From positions 5,691,001 to 5,755,000 of the forward strand of contig CM065396.1 in assembly GCA_033060915.1 (NCBI GenBank): a DNA stretch of 64,000 bases, read 5' to 3'. The position numbers and the translations under genes are program-made. Positions 23,774 through 36,179 of the stretch are shown here, piece after piece (position 1 is the first letter of the stretch; every line of letters starts with the position of its first letter). This DNA is from Euryodendron excelsum (Eukaryota > Streptophyta > Magnoliopsida > Ericales > Pentaphylacaceae). The notes under the pieces were generated by a model. It made no database searches. It had not been told where the DNA came from and was given only the letters and a program-made list of their open reading frames with translations.

Positions 23774-24859
23774 GACCTGCTTGTTTGGACATTAGCTTGC
23801 TTTGTGTCCCCTGCATTGACATTTAAAACATTTAATATCACGATTCCTAGAGGTAGCAGTATCGGTTTTACCTTGAGGAATGTGGCTGGTGTTTGCAGAC
23901 TTGGGCTCAGATTTGGATGTTTGGGACTTGTCCATCTGCTTGGTGTAACTTGATTTCCAAGATGTAGCACTGGTATTATTGGCTGCACGTGATCCACCCC
24001 CCCTCTTGAGTTGTTGCTCCACTTTGATGGCCATGTGCACCATATCTTCCAACTCCACGTAATGCTGCATCTCTATCCTGTCTTGGATTTCCCAGTTTAA
24101 TCCAAGTAAAAACCTAGCCACTGTAGCCTCTCGATGCTCCTCGACATCAGCCCGGATCATAGCAATCTCCATCTCCTTGTAGTAATCTTCCACACTCCGG
24201 CTGCCCTGTCTAAGTCCTTGTAGCTTTTTGTGCAACTCCCTATAGTAATAACTTGGAACAAACCGCTTTCTCATCACTACTTTCATTGTCTCCCATGTCT
24301 CTATTGGTCGTTCTCTATTCCGCCTCCTGTTTATAACAAGCTGATCCCACCATGTAATAGCATAGTCAGAAAATTCAATCACAGCTAATTTTACCTTCTT
24401 TGCTTCGAAATAGTTGTGGCAATCAAATATGAACTCCATCTTCTTCTCCCACTCAAGGTATGCATCAGGATCGGATTTACCTTGAAAAGACGGAATCTTC
24501 AGCTTAATACCTCCCAAGTTGTTATCTTCCCAATTCCTAGCTTCTATAAACCGCCCTCCATGCCTCCTATTGCTAACAACAGAATCCCAATCATCTTCAT
24601 CCTCAAAACCAGCCCCATAAGGATCTTCATCTTCAACCCTTACTTCCCTTGGTTGAACTCTTTCCCTTTTACGCACAATAGGGACGTTGTGTGGCTGCTT
24701 CTCACGTGTGCTCTCCATCTGGTCTGTCCGTTCATGCACTTGCTCTAGTTCCAACTTCATCACACGCCTCATCTCACTCATCATGGCCTCCATAAACATC
24801 TTCGGATCAGCCAAATTCATTGCACATTTGGCATTGTTTTTAGAACTATCATGAGACAT
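23774..24859 (-). pseudogene. CRM-B copy 1 gag
   Basis: Gag starts at 24859 (M-S-H-D-S-S-K-N) after a 570-bp leader. An acidic/basic N-terminal region precedes the conserved capsid block I-K-L-K-I-P-S-F-Q-G-K-S-D-P-D-A-Y-L-E-W near 24480. W-W-D-Q-L, F-V-P-S-Y-Y-Y-R-E-L and a Ser-rich linker follow. The CCHC zinc knuckle C-F-K-C-Q-C-R-G-H-K-A-S is cut by a stop at 23789-23791, where copy 2 has CAA (Gln). Gag forms the virus-like particle and binds RNA. Apart from that stop, 355 codons are open. Confidence 0.9.
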
Positions 24860-25430
24860 GTTTGCTACAAAACAATGTTAGAAAAAGAAAAGGACCTCAC
24901 AATACTCTCCCTTACGTGTTTACACTCAAGAATGTAAATCACTCTACACTCGTGTATCACCCAAAATGTGGCTTTTAACCCTCTAATGTTCTCACCACTC
25001 TTGCCTTTTTCCACTCAGTAATTCCTTTCCAGTTCTTTTGAAACTAAACAAACAGTACTCAAAATTTCCAGATTTTTAGAACAAGAATATCAAGAACGCG
25101 GCTGATTAGACTTTCAGAAGCACAATATAGCAAACTTTTCACAAAAAGGAAAAAAGAATATTTGGTTTTGGAATAAAGTGATTTTGGCCTTAGTGGAACC
25201 AAAATGGAAGAACCAAGCAATCTTTTCTTGTCTTCTTCTTCTTTGGATGTTTTCCCCTCTTTCTTCTTTTTTTTTTTTTTTTTTTGCTTTAATGTCTTTT
25301 TTTTTTTTTACTTGAACTAGATTCGTGAACAGTAACAATGAATAGTTATGGGGACATGATGGGATGAAAACAAGAAACAAAGACAGGTGGATGTTGAACC
25401 TGATTTTAGAAACCTGGCTCTGATACCAAA
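24860..25430 (-). promoter_or_regulatory. CRM-B leader and PBS, copy 1
   Basis: A non-coding leader of 550 bp lies between PBS and gag, AT-rich with long T-runs near 25268 and 25300. The primer-binding site on the minus strand is TGGTATCAGAGCCAGG (25428-25413), complementary to the 3' end of plant initiator Met tRNA, two bases from the LTR end. This marks 25431 as the end of a 5' LTR. Confidence 0.9.
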
Positions 25431-26253
25431 TGATACGATTCCCACCAAAAAGAATGAGACCTGATACAATGAGGAACCCAAAAAAGTTCTATGATCAAGT
25501 TTTGAATGAAGACCTCGACCCGTTGTTTACGACAAACAAGAACCTCGGTATATATGACCTCAACCCGTTGCTTAAAGCGAAACAAGATCCATGGTATAAG
25601 GAAGACGCCACAAACGGTGGTGCAGCTCTGTTTGATAAGTCGTTGGTGAACGCCACAGGAAATCCAATAAATTCGAATAGTTCTTCAAAGAACGGTAGAA
25701 AATACTCTCACAATTTGTTGAATAATGATCTGAATTTTATTCATTGCATATACGCCTATTTGAAGGGCTAGCCATTACAAGGAAACTCCCTAAATGGTAT
25801 CCTAATTAGGGCTAAAAATTTGGTGCAAAATATCTCTTAGTTGCCTAAAAGATACTTACCTAAATGAAAAGATACTCAACCCTTTTAAGTGGCCGATCAC
25901 ATGCCTAAACTAGAAAAGGAAATTTAGGGAAAGGATGTATCCAGCCATATACACCCATTTAAACAAATAAAAAGGAAATTAATTGGCCGGCAAGCCTTAC
26001 ATATAAATCCAAAGAGGAATGTCTTTATTCTTGGCCAGATTCTTCTAGAACATGAATCATATTGATGATTCCGTGCTGCTCACTTGGATCACGCTCAATG
26101 GTCCTCCACGAATATGCTTGATTTGCTTGAGCCCATGCCTCTTGAGTCAATCCATTGAGTATCTCTTTAAACTTCTTCGCCCGTGCTCTTGTCACCGGCG
26201 CAATTGGGACTTGGACTTGATCCCTTGGAGTTATGTTGACATGGATTGCATCA
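25431..26253 (-). repeat. CRM-B shared LTR (823 bp)
   Basis: On the minus strand it begins TGATGCAATC after a polypurine tract and ends CGTATCA before the PBS of copy 1. It therefore acts as the 3' LTR of copy 2 and the 5' LTR of copy 1. This is the central LTR of a head-to-tail tandem. It carries the last 75 pol codons without a stop (26252-26025). Its mate at 36723-37545 has the same 823-bp length and is visibly very similar. TATA-like and AATAAA sites lie around 25730-25770 (antisense). Confidence 0.92.
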
Positions 26254-29200
26254 TTCCCCTCCTCTTGAAAAGGATTTGTCCTCAAATCATCTCCTACATC
26301 AAAAGGGCTCAAATCAGTAACATTAAAAGTAGCACTTACATTGTACTCACCGAGTAAATCTAGCTTGTAGGCGTTGTAATTGATGCGCTCTAGGACTTGG
26401 AAAGGACCATCTCCTCTTGGAAGCAATTTGGAACGTCTTTGCGCAGGAAATCTTTCTTTTCTCATATGCAACCAAACCCAATCTCCTGGTTCAAAAAGTA
26501 GCTTGTGACGCCCTTTGTTGGCTTGTTGTGCATATTGTTTAGTTCTTCGCTCAATGTTGTGTCTTGCTTTCTCATGAATTTGCTTAACAAAGTCAGCCTT
26601 CTTTTTGCCATCTAAATTAACATGCTCAGTCAAAGGTAAGGGAGATAAATCCAATAGGGTTAAAGGATTAAATCCATACACAATTTCAAATGGCGAAAAT
26701 TTAGTAGCAGAGTAGACAGATCTGTTATAAGCAAACTCAACATGTGGTAAACATTCTTCCCATGTTTTGATGTTCTTTTTAATAATTGCCCTCAATAAAG
26801 TAGACAAAGCCCTATTTACTACTTCAGTTTGACCATTAGTTTGTGGATGACAAGTAGAAAAAAATAATAGCTTAGTGCCTAGCTTACAACACAAAGTCTT
26901 CCAAAAATAGCTCAAGAACTTAGCATCTCTATCTGAAACAATTGCTCTAGGCATGCCATGTAATCTCACAATCTCTCTAAAGAACAAATCAACAACATGT
27001 GAGGCATCATCCATTTTGTGACATGGAATAAAGTGTGCCATCCTAGAAAATCAATCCACAACCACAAAAACTGAATTTTTCTCACGTTGAGTCCGAGGCA
27101 ATCCTAACACAAAGTCCATTGAAATATCAATCCAAGGCTCATTTGGAATAGGTAAAGGAGTATACAAACCGTTGGGCTGTACTTTGGATTTAGCTTGCCT
27201 GCGCGTGACACATCTACCACAAATTCTTTCAACATCTCTTTTCATATGAGGCTAATTGAAGTGTTCCTGCAAAATAGGTAAGGGTTTTGCAAATCCAAAA
27301 TGTCCCATTAATCCCCCACCATGAGATTCCTGCACTAACAACTCTCTCAAGGAACAATTAGGCACACATAACTTATTCTCTCGAAATAGGAATCCATCAA
27401 ACCTAAAGAACTTACCACAAACAATTTTCTCACAAGCTCGGTATTCCTCACCAAATTCATGGTCATCAGCATATAAATCTTTAATGTGCTCAAAACCAAG
27501 CAGGTTTGCATCAAGTGTAGCAAGTAATGCATACCCACGAGAAAAGGCATCGGCGATCACATTCTCCTTACCTTGCTTATACCAGATGACATATGGGAAC
27601 ATTTCAATGAACTCCACCCATCGCGCATGCCTTTTGTTTAGCTTATGTTGGCCCTTCAAATGCTTCTAGGACTCATGGTCGGTGTGAATGACGAATTCGT
27701 TAGGCCATAGATAGTGCTGCCATGTCTCTAAAGCTCGAACCAATGCATACAACTCTTTATCGTAAGTTGGGTAGTTTAAGGCTGCCGCATTTAGTTTCTC
27801 ACTGAAGTAAGTCATCAGTTGTCCCTCTTGCATAAGAACCGTGCTTATGCCAATACCTGAAGCATCACATTCAATTTCAAACGTTTTCGAAAAGTTAGGT
27901 AAAGACAATAAGGGGGCGTTGGTCAGCTTCTCTTTGATTAATCGAAACGCCTTCTCTTGTTCTTCTCCCCAACTAAATCCAACGTTCTTCTTGATCACTT
28001 CAGTGAGTGGTGCGGCTATGCTACTGAAGTCTTTCACGAACCACTAGTAAAAACTAGCAAGTCCATGAAAACTATGAACATAACCTACACTTGTGGGACT
28101 TGGCCACTCTTGGATTGCACGTACCTTCTCTTCATCAACCTGTATACCTTGTGCACTAACAACAAATCCAAGAAACACAAGCTTATCTGTGTAAAAAGTA
28201 CACTTCTTCAAATTAGCAAACAACTTTTCTTTCCTAAGCACATCTAAAAAATATTTTAAATGTACTTCATGGTCTGCCACATTTTTGCTATGTAGGAGTA
28301 TATCATCAAAGTAGACAACAACAAACCGACCTATAAATACTCGCAAAACATGGTTCATAAGTCTCATAAAGGTGCTCGGAGCATTAGTCAAGCCAAAAGG
28401 CATAACTAACCATTCATACAAACCATATTTTGTTTTAAAGGCAGTTTTCCATTCATCTCCTTCCTTTATTCTAATTTGATGATAACCACTCTCTAAATCA
28501 ATTTTTGAAAATACACAAGAACTATGCAGCTCATCTAACATGTCATCTAAGCGAGGAATAGGGTGACGATACTTTACCATGATGTTGTTGATAGCCCGGC
28601 AATCAACGCACATTCTCCACATCCCATCCTTCTTAGGCACAAGTAAAACTAGAACAGCGCATGGGCTCATGCTCTCCCTCACGTGCCCCTTTTCCAACAA
28701 CTCACTTACCTGCCGTTGAAGCTCCTTTGTCTTCTCGGGATTGCTCTTATAGGCTGGTCGGTTTGGAATTGTCGCACCGGGAACAAAATCAATTTGATGC
28801 TCAATCCCTCGGATTGGAGGTAACCCATATGGTGTTTCCTCGGGAAAGACATCATAATCCTACAAAAGAGAAACAATAGAACTAGGCAAAGCAAGGTCAA
28901 GTTCATTAGTATTTAAAAATGCCTCTTTGTACAAAAGTACAATCATCAACTGTTTTGAAAATATTGCTCGCTTAACTTCACTCACTGTTGCATAGAAATT
29001 CTTTTGTTTTCTCTCTGATTTTCTCTCAAGGCCCAAATTTTGATTTTCTTTTTCTCTCTCATTTTTCTCGGCCTCTCTCTGATTTTCACTCCTTTTCTTT
29101 TGCTCACTCTCTTTCTTTTCTTCACTCCCTTTTTGCAATCTCACTTGATCCTCATATACTTGCTGCGGAGTCAACGGTATAAGAGTGATTGATCGTTGAT

Positions 29201-29690
29201 TGAGCACAAAAGAGTATTTGTTTGTAAAGCCATCATGCTTTACATGCTTATCAAACTGCCATGGACGCCCTAGCAATAAATGTCCCGCTTGCATTGGCAC
29301 AACATCACACAACACTTCATCTTCATATTTACCTATTCGAAATGCAACTAACACCTACTTGTTCACCCTCATTTTCCCACTATCATTGAGCCATAGCAAC
29401 TTGTATGGCCTAAGGTGCTTCAACACGGGTAGTCCCAGTTTTTCAACCATGATTGTGCTGGCCACATTAGTACAACTACCACCATCAATAATCACACTAC
29501 ATACCTTGTCCTTGACGTAGCACCTAGTGTGAAAGATGTTCTCCCGCTGCAATTCATCCTCTTCTTTTGCTTGTAGGCTCAATGCTCTCCTCGCCACTAA
29601 TGTCAATGCATCGGAGGCAAATATTCCTCCCCGGAAATGTCCTCTAATGGTGGCATGTCGTCGGTGTCAGAATCTTCATTATCGATCACA
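26025..29690 (-). pseudogene. CRM-B copy 2 pol: PR-RT-RH-IN
   Basis: It has the same domain order as copy 1. The integrase and C-terminus frame (27041-26025) is fully open and enters the LTR. Further segments are 27245-27051, 27659-27252 (integrase zinc and RNase H end), 28037-27666 (RNase H), 28700-28044 (RT with [10 protein letters not shown]), 29354-28860 and 29606-29355 (protease I-I-D-G-G-S-C-T-N). Stops replace Trp near 27250, Leu near 27665, Arg near 28042, Gln near 28860 and Gln near 29354. An indel lies near 29615. These differ from the lesions of copy 1, so the copies decayed separately. Confidence 0.92.
26254..26266 (-). promoter_or_regulatory. Polypurine tract, CRM-B copy 2
   Basis: AAGAGGAGGGGAA on the minus strand sits directly before the TGATGC start of the shared LTR. 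It is the plus-strand primer of copy 2 and is crossed in frame by pol. Confidence 0.9.
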
Positions 29691-30268
29691 ATTTCACCAT
29701 TGTCTTGCCATAGCATGACCTGCTTGTTTGGACATTGGCTTGCTTTGTGTCCCTTGCATTGACATTTAAATCATTTAATAACACGATTCCTAGAGGTAGC
29801 AGTATCGGTTTTACCTTGAGGAACGTGGCTGGTGTTTGCAGACTTGGGCTTAGATTTGGACGTTTGGGACTTGTCAATCTGCTTGGTGTAACTCGGTTTC
29901 CAAGATGTAGCACTGGTATTATGGGCTGCACGTGATCCACCCCCCCTCTTGAGTTGTTGCTCCACTTTGATGGCCATGTGCACCATATCTTCCAACTCCA
30001 CGTAATGCTGCATCTCTACCCTATCTTGGATTTCCCGGTTTAATCCAAGTAAAAACTTAGCCATTGTAGCCTCTCGATCCTCCTCGACATCAGCCCGGAT
30101 CATAGCAATCTCCATCTCCTTGTAGTAATCTTCCACACTCCGGCTGCCCTGTCTAAGTCCTTGTAGCTTTTTGTGCAACTCCCTATAGTAATAACTTGGA
30201 ACAAACCGCTTTCTCATCACTATTTTCATTGCCTCCCATGTCTTTATTGGTCGTTCTCTATTCCGCCT
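29686..30268 (-). pseudogene. CRM-B copy 2 gag, C-terminal part
   Basis: This holds capsid and zinc-knuckle sequence matching copy 1 (F-V-P-S-Y-Y-Y-R-E-L, V-E-D-Y-Y-K-E-M-E-I). A TGA replaces the codon for the first knuckle cysteine near 29768. The match to copy 1 ends at 30268, where 13 unmatched bases precede a LINE-A copy. The N-terminal part of the same gag resumes at 35689 beyond the LINE. About 43 bp of gag are missing between the two halves. Confidence 0.88.
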
Positions 30269-30282
30269 GCTCATCGCTCCGT

Positions 30283-31809
30283 ACTGTTCACGCACTTGGT
30301 GGAGAGAGTGCAAATACAAAGGTGAGAGGGATGGGTCTTGTCCCCACTACTTTGGATTGAGGTAATGGGATGCAGCATGCTTGCATGGGTGAAGAATGTG
30401 CAAATGCAAAGGGGATGGAGATAGGCCATGTCTCCACTACTTTAGGCTTGAGAAATGAAGTGCAACATGCTTACTTGGGTGGAGGGAAAGCTGGAGAAAA
30501 TTCTGTTGTGGCAGAACTTGCAGTCAACCAAGCATAGAGGCAGCATGGGAGGGGCACGGTCAACGAACCTAGTGGAAAGCAAAGTGGTCCCAATGGTCCA
30601 AGTAAGTGGGTTTCCATTTTAAAGTCCAAGAAATGCTCTTTTATGAATCTTTAATATTTCAAACCTGAATTGGGAAATGATAGAGTTAAAGTTACAGCCC
30701 CCTCAGATGTGGCTGCCCAAGGTTTTGAGTTATGGGAAAATACTCTTGTTGGGTACTTTATGCAAAATAAACAACCCTTTAGTTTAGTCAACAACATTGC
30801 CAAGAAATTATGGGATAAACATGGGTTTGAAAAATTGTTGACCACTGATAATGGGTTCTATTATTTCAAGTTTTCATCAGCTACGAGTTGTGAATGGGTC
30901 ATTGAGAATGGACCATGGCACTTTGCTGGGCGTCCTATATGCCTAAGGAAATGGCAACTCAACATGAATCTTAGTAAGGATAGGTGTAAATCAGTCCCCA
31001 TTTGGGTTAATTTCTATAATGTTCCTTTGGAATTGTGGATAGCAAGAGGCCTAAGTTATGTGGCTAGTGCAGTGGGGAAACCCTTATACCCGGATAACTT
31101 GACTGAAGAGTTAAAGAGAATAAACTTTGCTAGAATTTGTGTGGAAGTTAATGCTGAATCTAAGCTTCCAGATTCCTTTGATCTGGAGGTGGAAGGTAGA
31201 GGTGTTATTGAAATAGCTGTTGAGTACAATTGGATTCCAAAGATTTGTGATGTTTGCAAAGAATTTGGGCATGTAGTGCGCAAGTGCACAAAGGTGATTA
31301 AACAAGAATGGAAAGTTAAAAAGAATTCAATAGTAGAGATTGCAAATGAAGAGGGCTGGACAGAAGTTAAGCACAAAGGGAAGGAGAATACTATTGATGA
31401 GGATACTACAAGTGCTCTAAGTTTAGCTGGTCCAAATGGTGTTGGGCAATTAGAGGAGATGCTTTCTACTACTCCGAGGGCAACAAATGTCATTCCAAGT
31501 GGTTCTTGCAGAGGTGATCAATTAGTCCCCATACAACCAGCCAATCTGATGATGAAACCTGTTGTTGAAGTCATAACTCTCAATAGATTTCAACAATTGG
31601 ACAAGATGGAAGATGTTGAAGCCATGGAAACTAGTGAGGATGGTCAGTCAAATTTGATGGCAACTCCTATTGCAAATCCTCTCAGAGACAAGGTGGCCGT
31701 AGTGGATGAAGTTGATAGGAAGATACAAAAGAATAAGAAGAAGAATGGGAAGAGAAGAAGGCTGAGCTCAGCTAGTAGCTCTAAGGGGAGCACCTCTTGT
31801 TCCAAGTAA
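30283..31809 (+). pseudogene. LINE-A ORF1, 5'-truncated
   Basis: The frame 30670-31809 (379 codons) is open. It has DUF4283 sequence (W-E-N-T-L-V-G-Y-F, then W-V-I-E-N-G-P-W-H-F), a CCHC knuckle C-D-V-C-K-E-F-G-H-V-V-R-K-C near 31250-31290, and a Lys/Arg-rich tail. Upstream (30283-30660) the same frame reads the N-terminal repeats (V-S-T-T-L-G-L) with stops near 30535 and 30650. ORF1 ends TAA at 31807. ORF2 starts ATG at 31813 in the same frame. It binds RNA in the LINE ribonucleoprotein. Confidence 0.9.
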
Positions 31810-31812
31810 TTA

Positions 31813-34800
31813 ATGTCATTTGCTTGCTAGAATGTGAGAGGTCTCAATGATCTCTCCAAGCAGAGAGAAATCAAAGATTTTGTTCGGTGCCACAACATTT
31901 GGTGTTTTGGTTTTGTAGAAACTAGAGTCAAGTTGGAGAATAGGGATTCAATCTGTTGTGGGTTGATGACGAATTGGGATTTAATCCATAATTATAACAT
32001 TAGTGGGGCTGGTAGAATTTGGGTTGGGTGGAATTCGAATTTTGTGAAATTGGATGTTCTAAGCATGTCTAACCAAATTATTCATTGTAAGATCTTTCTT
32101 ATTGAGCAGAAGATCCATTGCTACATTTCTTTCGCTTATGGTTTACTGTAACACTTAGAAGGCAGCTTTCGAGGAATCTTGAGCAACATGCAAATCTGGT
32201 CTGTAATGAACCTTGGCTAGTCATGGGTGATTTTAATGCTATAAGATCTCCTTTTGAGAGAAGGGGGGAAGCACTGATTGGCCTGGTTTCATGGACGAAT
32301 TTAATGAGTGTCTTGTGGAGGTTGAGCTAGATGATCTTCGATATGGGGATTTCCATTTTACTTGGAACAATGGATGTGCTAAGAATTATATCCTAAGAAA
32401 AATTGATAGAGCTCTTGTTAACAGCTGCTGGAACTCTAAATTCAGATTTTCTTCAGCTGAATTCTTTCCTTTTGGGGTTTTAGATCATAGCCCTATTTTG
32501 GTTCGGTTGGGGCTCCATATGAAGGAAGGTACTAAACCATTTAAGTTCTTTAATTTTTGGGTTGACTATGAGGAGTTTTTGCCTACGGTGCAGCAAGCTT
32601 GGAATACTGTTGTTGATGGGTACCCAATGTATCGAGTTTGCAAGAAGCTAAAAATGGTGAAATCTAGTTTGAAGGAGCTAAATAAGAAGAAATGTTATGA
32701 TATTTCGCTGCGAGTTGATGAAGCTAGAGAGGAGTTGCTTAATCTTCAAAGACAGTTAGAGGCAAATGGTGGGGATCGAGGGCTCTTGGCCAAGGAGAAA
32801 GAGTGCCTTTCCAAACTTAATGCTTTGAATAACCAAGAGGAGAGCTTTGCCAAGCAAAAGAGCATAATTCTGTGGCTGAATGAAGGGGATCAAAACACCA
32901 ATTTTTTCTTCAAGTCAGTAAGGAATAGAGCTAATAGGAATAAAATCTCCTCCATAAAGAAGGAAGACGGTATTTTAGTGGAAGATATTAAAGAGGTCAA
33001 AGAGGAATTTGTAAAGTACTTCCAGAACTTGTTGGGGAAGAAAAATGATGTGAAGTATCTAGGGAAGCAAGAACTTCAACAATATATTTGTAAAGTGATT
33101 TTTGAAGAAGCTGCTGCAAATATGGACAGGAATGTCACGGAAGATGAGATTAAGCAAGTGCTCTTTAACTTAAATCCAAACAAGGCCCCTGGTCCTGATG
33201 GTTTCAACGGCCTTTTCTTTAATAAAGCTTGGCCTATAGTTGGAAAGGAGGTGGTTGCTGCCATTAAATCATTCTTTGATTCTGGTTATTTGTTAAAGGA
33301 AGTCAATGCTATCATTGTAGCCTTAATCGCCAAAGTTCCTAATCCCACAACCTTAAAGGACTATCGACCTATCTCTTATTGCAATACCCTATACAAATGC
33401 ATTACTAAGATTATTGCAAATAGAATTAAGAGTTTGCTGCCTCTGGTTATTGATGAAGCCCATTCAACTTTTATTCAAGGAAGGAAGATTAATGATAACA
33501 TCTTACTTGCTCAAGAACTTATGAGAGGCTATCATAAGAACACCAAGTTGGCTAAATGTGCTGTGAAGGTAGATCTTATGAAGGCCTATGACTCAGTCAG
33601 ATGGGAATTCGTGTTGGATGCTTTGGAGCTTATGGGATTTCCAAAGAAGCTAAGGAATTGGATATAGGTCTGCATCTCTACTCCTATGTACTCAATCAGC
33701 CTTAATGGTGCCTTAGAGGGTTTCTTTCCTAGCGCTAAAGGCCTGAGGCAAGGTGATCCTTTATCCCTTTACTTATTTGTAATTTGTATGTCTTATCTCA
33801 AATTATTCAACAGCAAGTAAAGAGGAGCCCCAATTTTCAGTTTCATTGGAGATGCAAGAAAACTAGCTTAACTCACCTTTGTTTTGCTGATGACTTGATG
33901 CTTTATTGCAAGGGTGAGATTGCTTCTGCTAGGATTTTAAAGGAGGCTTTGGATATATTTTCTGAATTCTCAGGTTTTGTTCCAAATTGTGCCAAGAGTA
34001 ATATATTTCTCATTGGTTTGGATGATCAAGGGAGAGAGCAATTGTTGAATCTCTTCAAGTTTCAACCAGGTGTGCTTCCAATTCGATACCTAGGGGTTCC
34101 CCTGATTTCTTCTAAGCTGAAACCTGAAGATTGCAATAACTTGGTTGATAGAATTGTGAGTAAGGCCAAGTCTTGGACTGGTAAGTTCCTCTCCTATGCT
34201 GGCCGGTTACAACTCATCAAATCAATCTTGTTTAGCATGCAAAGCTACTGGTGTGCCCATTTCATTATGCCTAAGAAAGTTTTGAAGAAAATTGATCAAT
34301 GCTTCAGAGCTTTTCTTTGGAAAGGGCCTGATTTAAAGAGTACTGGAGCTAAGGTTAATTGGGAAGAGGTTACTAAACCAAATGATGAAGGTGGTCTAGG
34401 CATGAAAAAGTTGGTGGATTGGAACCAAGCTAATATCACTAGATACATCTTGTTGTTGTGCCAATCTTCTACAACCTCTTGTTGGGTGAAGTGGGTCAGA
34501 GCTAACCTTCCAGTTAGAAGTCAATTCTGGGTGGCTAAGGTTCCTTGGGATTGCTCTTGGACTTGGAGGAAAAATTTTGCAGCTAAGAGATCTCATTAGG
34601 CCTTTGATCAAGTACAAAATTGGGGAAGGCTCACAGGTTTCCCTTTGGTATGATAATTGGCTGCCAATGGGGCCTATACATCAAAGATTGGGGGATAGGG
34701 TGATCTATGATTCTGGGCTAGGTAAAGAAGCAAAAGTTAGCACTATTATTAGAGACAACCAGTGGCATTGGCCTATGGCAAATTTCATAGAGTTGATGGA

Positions 34801-35463
34801 GCTTAAGAGGTGTATGTCATGTATTCCACTTCCTAATAGTTCTTGTACTGATCAAGCCATGTGGATTCCAGAAAAAAAAAATCACCAATTTTCAGTTAGA
34901 TCAGCTTGGCAAAGTATTAGAAGTCATAGTCCTCAAGTGGAGTGGGCTGAAGTTGCTTAGTTTAAGAAGGCTATTCCTAGATATAGCTTCATCCTTTAGT
35001 TTGCTATTCGAGAAAGATTAGCCACCCAAGACAAACTTGTTGCCTATGGTATGTTAAATGACATGTGTTGTGTGTTTTGTAGAGATAAAATTGAAAACCA
35101 CAACCATCTCTTCTTCCAGTGTTCAATCACCAACAGATTATGGGTGCAACTGCTAGTAAAATGTAAGGCCCAATGCTTGAGTAATGAGTGGCAAGGGATT
35201 GTATCTTGGGCTTGTACCTTGAAGGGGAAGGCTTTGAAGAATATTCTTAGCAAGTTAATACTCTCCACCACTGTTTATTTCCTTTGGAGAAAAAGGAATG
35301 AGAGATTAATGGCTAACAAGTGTAGGGACATGAAGGCAGTGCTCAATGATATAGTCTTTCAAGTTCGTAGTAGGATGGCTAGCTTGAGAGGCTTTCATGG
35401 AACAGCACCAAATAGGGACCTCCAGCAAATATGGCGGATTCCCAATGATATTTTCAAGAACTA
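31813..35463 (+). pseudogene. LINE-A ORF2: endonuclease, RT, zf-RVT
   Basis: ORF2 begins M-S-F-A-C just after the ORF1 stop. The endonuclease shows R-I-W-V-G-W-N-S-N-F and W-L-V-M-G-D-F-N-A-I-R, then F-T-W-N-N-G and L-D-H-S-P-I. The 458-codon frame 32291-33667 reaches into RT (N-P-N-K-A-P-G-P-D-G-F, K-D-Y-R-P-I-S). The frame 33784-34599 has H-L-C-F-A-D-D-L and the thumb. The frames 34577-34960 and 35051-35464 carry zf-RVT. Lesions: TAG for Trp near 31830, shifts near 32150 and 32270, a stop near 33665, a shift near 33780 and 34595, and stops near 34960 and 35000. Inactive but young-looking. Confidence 0.9.
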
Positions 35464-35688
35464 AGAGCAACCATTCTTTGCTACTTGTTTAGTTCTTATA
35501 GTTGTTGAGCTAAGTTAGCTTCTTTGTGCACTTTTCTTAACTAGTGCTAGTTGGGTTCTTTAGTTTGTTTGGATGGCTATCTTTCTTGATTATCATTATC
35601 CTTTGGCCTGGGGTATGCCCCTTGTATTTGTACTTGATCTTTCGATCTTTTTTGTCTATAGATATTCTTTCTTACTTAGCAAAAAAAA

Positions 35689-36179
35689 GAAAATTCAATC
35701 ATAGCTAATTTTACCTTCTTTGCTTCGAAATAGTTGTGGCAATCAAATATGAACTCCATCTTCTTCTCCCACTCAAGGTATGCTTCAGGATCGGATTTAC
35801 CTTGAAAAGACGGAATCTTCAACTTAATACCCCCCAAGTTGTTATCTTCCCAATTCCTAGCTTCTATAAACTGCCCTCTATGCCTCCTATTGCTAACAAC
35901 AGAATCCCGATCATCTTCATCCTCAAAACCAACCCCATAAGGATCTTCATCTTCAACCCTTACTTCCCTTGGTTGAACTCTTTCCCTTCTACGCACAATA
36001 GGGACGTTGTGTGCCTGCTTCTCACGTGTGCTCTCCAACTGGTCTATCTGTTCATGCACTTGCTCTAGTTCCAACTTCATCACATGCCTCATCTCACTCA
36101 TCATGGCCTCCATAAACATCTTCGGATCAGCCAAATTCATTGCACATTTGGCATTGCTTTTAGAACTATTATGAGACAT
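35689..36179 (-). pseudogene. CRM-B copy 2 gag, N-terminal part
   Basis: The start is at 36179 (M-S-H-N-S-S-K-S-N) and the frame stays open to the LINE-A junction at 35689. It covers the charged N-terminus and I-K-L-K-I-P-S-F-Q-G-K-S-D-P-E. It is collinear with the gag part at 29686-30268, so the two flank an inserted LINE-A and belong to one element. Confidence 0.9.

Larger units (their letters stand above)
30282..35688 (+). mobile_element. LINE-A, 5.4 kb, inserted in gypsy gag
   Basis: A 5'-truncated LINE-A starts inside ORF1 ('tactgttcacgcac'), contains most of ORF1 and all of ORF2, and ends in an A-run at 35681-35688. It interrupts gag of CRM-B copy 2. The target lost about 43 bp, with about 13 bp of filler at 30269-30281 and no target duplication. 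It is the longest plus-strand LINE-A in the window and close to intact. Confidence 0.9.
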
